Source: DATKEH01 sp035546355 (GTDB taxonomy: Bacteria; Acidobacteriota; Thermoanaerobaculia; Multivoradales; JAIOJS01). Taken from it: a stretch of 7,351 nt of DNA. The notes below the pieces were generated by a model. That model did no database searches. It saw only the letters and a list, made by a program, of their open reading frames with translations, and was not told the DNA's origin. A program made the translations under genes and the position numbers. The stretch is taken from assembly GCA_035546355.1 (NCBI GenBank), contig DATKEH010000050.1, positions 1-7,351 on the forward strand. Direction: 5' to 3'. Shown here piece after piece: positions 6,014-7,351 of the stretch (within the stretch, counting starts at the first letter, position 1; each line of letters opens with the position of its first letter).

Positions 6014-7351
6014 TTGGCACCATGGTGGCTACGTCCCACGGCCGACGGGGCCGAGGAGAGCGACAGGGAAGAGCGACAGGAGGAGACGCCGCAACCGCCG
6101 CCGGTCCCGGAAGCGGGAATCGCCGCGCCGAGCGAGACCGCCGCGCCCGCGCCGGCGGCGGTGGAGGCCGAGGGCGAGGAGGAACCGCCAGCGGCAGCCG
6201 CGCGCACCGCGGAGAGAACGGCGGCGACCGAGGAACCGGGGCGGGAGGCTGCCGCCGATGCCGCCGACACCGCCGAGGCGCCGCGGCCGCGCAGCCGTGG
6301 GCGGCGGGGCAGCGGCCGCGGCCGCGCGACGCCCAGGGCCGAGGAGGAGCGCGACCAGCAGCCGGCGCCGGAGCCGCGACCGGCGCGCGAGGAGCGGCCG
6401 CAGCGCGACGAGCGGCGCCGCGACGAGCGCAGCCGAGAGGCGCGCGAAGAGCGCGGATGGGCAGCGCGCGAGGAGCGCCTGCGCGAGGAGCGATCGCGCG
6501 AGGAGCTGCGCCCCGGCGACACCGTGACCCTGCCGTTCCCGCAGCTGCAGGACCTCTCCCGGGAGCTGGTGATCACCCTCCCCGAGCGCGGCGCCGCCGC
6601 CGACTACGAGCGCAAGCTGGCGGTCTTCTGCGACCTGGAGAACGTCGCCCTCGGCGCCAAGGAGACCGGCACCAAGTTCGACATCAACCTGGTGCTCGAG
6701 CGGCTGGTGGAGAAGGGCAAGATCATCGTCAAGCGCGCCTACGCCGACTGGTATCGCTACAGCGACTACAAGCGCCCCTTCCACGAGGCGGGGATCGAGC
6801 TGATCGACATCCCGCAGCGCTCCTACTCGGGAAAGAACAGCGCCGACATCAAGATGGTGGTCGACGCCATGGACCTCTCCTATGCCAAGGAGCACCTCGA
6901 CACCTTCGTGCTGGTGTCGGGCGACAGCGACTTCTCGCCGCTGGTCTCCAAGCTCAAGGAGAACAACAAGTACGTCATCGGCGTCGGCGTCAAGGGCTCG
7001 TCGTCGAACCTGCTGATCGACAACTGCGACGAGTTCATCTACTACGAGGACATCTGGCGCGACCTCGAGAGCACGCCCAAGCTCGACACCCTGTCGAAGA
7101 AGGAGCGCGAGGTCTTCGGGCTGCTCACCGAGTCGATCCAGGCGCTGGTGCGCGAGAACAAGGACGTGCTGTGGGGGTCGATGATCAAACAGACCATGCA
7201 GCGCAAGCGCCCCTCCTTCAACGAGGGGTACTACGGCTACTCGACCTTCTCGGACCTGCTCGAGGACGCCGAGAAGAAGAACATCGTCAAGCTCAAGAAG
7301 GACCAGCGCTCGGGGAGCTACATCGTCACCGGCTTCACCAAGCGACGGTAG
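6014..7351 (+). CDS. NYN (PIN-like) domain and OST-HTH/LOTUS domain protein
   Basis: This 445-residue protein probably binds and cuts RNA. Residues 1 to about 170 are disordered and rich in E, R, A and P, with an RG-rich patch near 90-105 and REER repeats near 150-165. A NYN domain of the LabA/DUF88 type follows from about 200 (KLAVFCDLENV). Its acidic metal-site candidates are D207 in CDLEN, D278 in NSADIKM, and D304 and D306 in SGDSDFSPL, so the PIN-like active site appears intact. The C-terminal 357-441 region (LSKKEREVFGLL, LWGSMIKQTM, YSTFSDLLEDA, SYIVTGF) matches the OST-HTH/LOTUS winged-helix fold, which binds RNA in other proteins. The NYN plus OST-HTH pair is a known bacterial architecture of unproven role. 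The gene starts with TTG behind AGGAG, diverges from the transporter, and ends with TAG at the last base of the window. Codon use stays GC-rich in frame throughout the disordered part, supporting translation there. Confidence 0.9.
   Translation: MAPWWLRPTADGAEESDREERQEETPQPPPVPEAGIAAPSETAAPAPAAVEAEGEEEPPAAAARTAERTAATEEPGREAAADAADTAEAPRPRSRGRRGSGRGRATPRAEEERDQQPAPEPRPAREERPQRDERRRDERSREAREERGWAAREERLREERSREELRPGDTVTLPFPQLQDLSRELVITLPERGAAADYERKLAVFCDLENVALGAKETGTKFDINLVLERLVEKGKIIVKRAYADWYRYSDYKRPFHEAGIELIDIPQRSYSGKNSADIKMVVDAMDLSYAKEHLDTFVLVSGDSDFSPLVSKLKENNKYVIGVGVKGSSSNLLIDNCDEFIYYEDIWRDLESTPKLDTLSKKEREVFGLLTESIQALVRENKDVLWGSMIKQTMQRKRPSFNEGYYGYSTFSDLLEDAEKKNIVKLKKDQRSGSYIVTGFTKRR
6385..6507 (+). 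repeat. In-frame GCGCGAGGAGCG repeats encoding REER units
   Basis: The 12-base unit GCGCGAGGAGCG occurs exactly at 6385-6396, 6466-6477 and 6481-6492. One-base variants lie at 6442-6453 (GCGCGAAGAGCG) and 6496-6507 (ending in T). The last three copies have a strict 15-base period and encode AREER-LREER-SREEL (residues 151-165). The multiple of three keeps the frame. The array lies in the disordered N-terminus of the NYN protein and may change copy number among relatives. Confidence 0.6.

Noticed and set aside
3228..6023. A 931-codon open frame on the minus strand overlapping the transporter and ubiX
   Set aside because: It runs out of frame across two well-recognised genes, is low-complexity (G, A, R, P), and matches no family. 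Long empty frames of this sort are expected at very high GC.
5598..6527. A 309-codon plus-strand frame across the divergent region, including the ATG at 5982
   Set aside because: It covers the transporter start and the NYN N-terminus in the wrong frame, is R/P-rich, and does not connect to any domain. The NYN frame has the Shine-Dalgarno site and the domains.

Overview
The window is very GC-rich, with third codon positions dominated by G and C, and comes from a bacterium that makes menaquinone by the futalosine route. The mixture of aminofutalosine synthase, UbiX/UbiA-type menaquinone enzymes, an OPT-family transporter and a NYN/OST-HTH protein fits an Acidobacteriota-like or other deep, GC-rich, respiring lineage. 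No rRNA or lineage-specific marker is present, so this assignment is only an inference.

Layout. Five genes lie on the minus strand and are read from right to left: an OPT-family transporter (3710-5746), a UbiX-type flavin prenyltransferase (2965-3579), a UbiA/MqnP-type prenyltransferase (2066-2968), aminofutalosine synthase MqnE (910-2046) and a deoxynucleoside kinase (136-777). One gene on the plus strand (6014-7351) diverges from the transporter. It encodes a NYN-domain, OST-HTH-domain putative RNA-binding nuclease with a long charged disordered N-terminus, and its stop codon is the last codon of the window. The first 135 bases hold no recognised gene. The 267-base divergent intergenic region (5747-6013) holds a -10-like element, a strong GC hairpin and two good ribosome binding sites. 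The 130-base gap between the transporter and ubiX carries GC-rich inverted repeats that may separate the two transcripts.

How the genes work together. MqnE makes aminodeoxyfutalosine early in the pathway. The UbiA-like enzyme attaches the polyprenyl tail later, and UbiX supplies prenylated FMN to a UbiD-type decarboxylase that is not in this window. These three genes form a compact block: ubiX and the prenyltransferase gene overlap at a TTGA junction, and mqnE follows after 19 bases. The kinase is nucleotide salvage and may be co-transcribed. The transporter and the NYN protein have no evident link to menaquinone.

Points of interest. MqnE has a CX5CX2C radical-SAM cysteine motif instead of the usual CX3CX2C. 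Both ubiX and mqnE lack a Shine-Dalgarno sequence and have a TANNNT box 6-7 bases before the ATG, as expected for leaderless mRNAs. The NYN protein carries a 5-residue REER repeat. No mobile element, CRISPR array or tRNA was seen. Apart from the points above, the region looks like ordinary chromosomal housekeeping.
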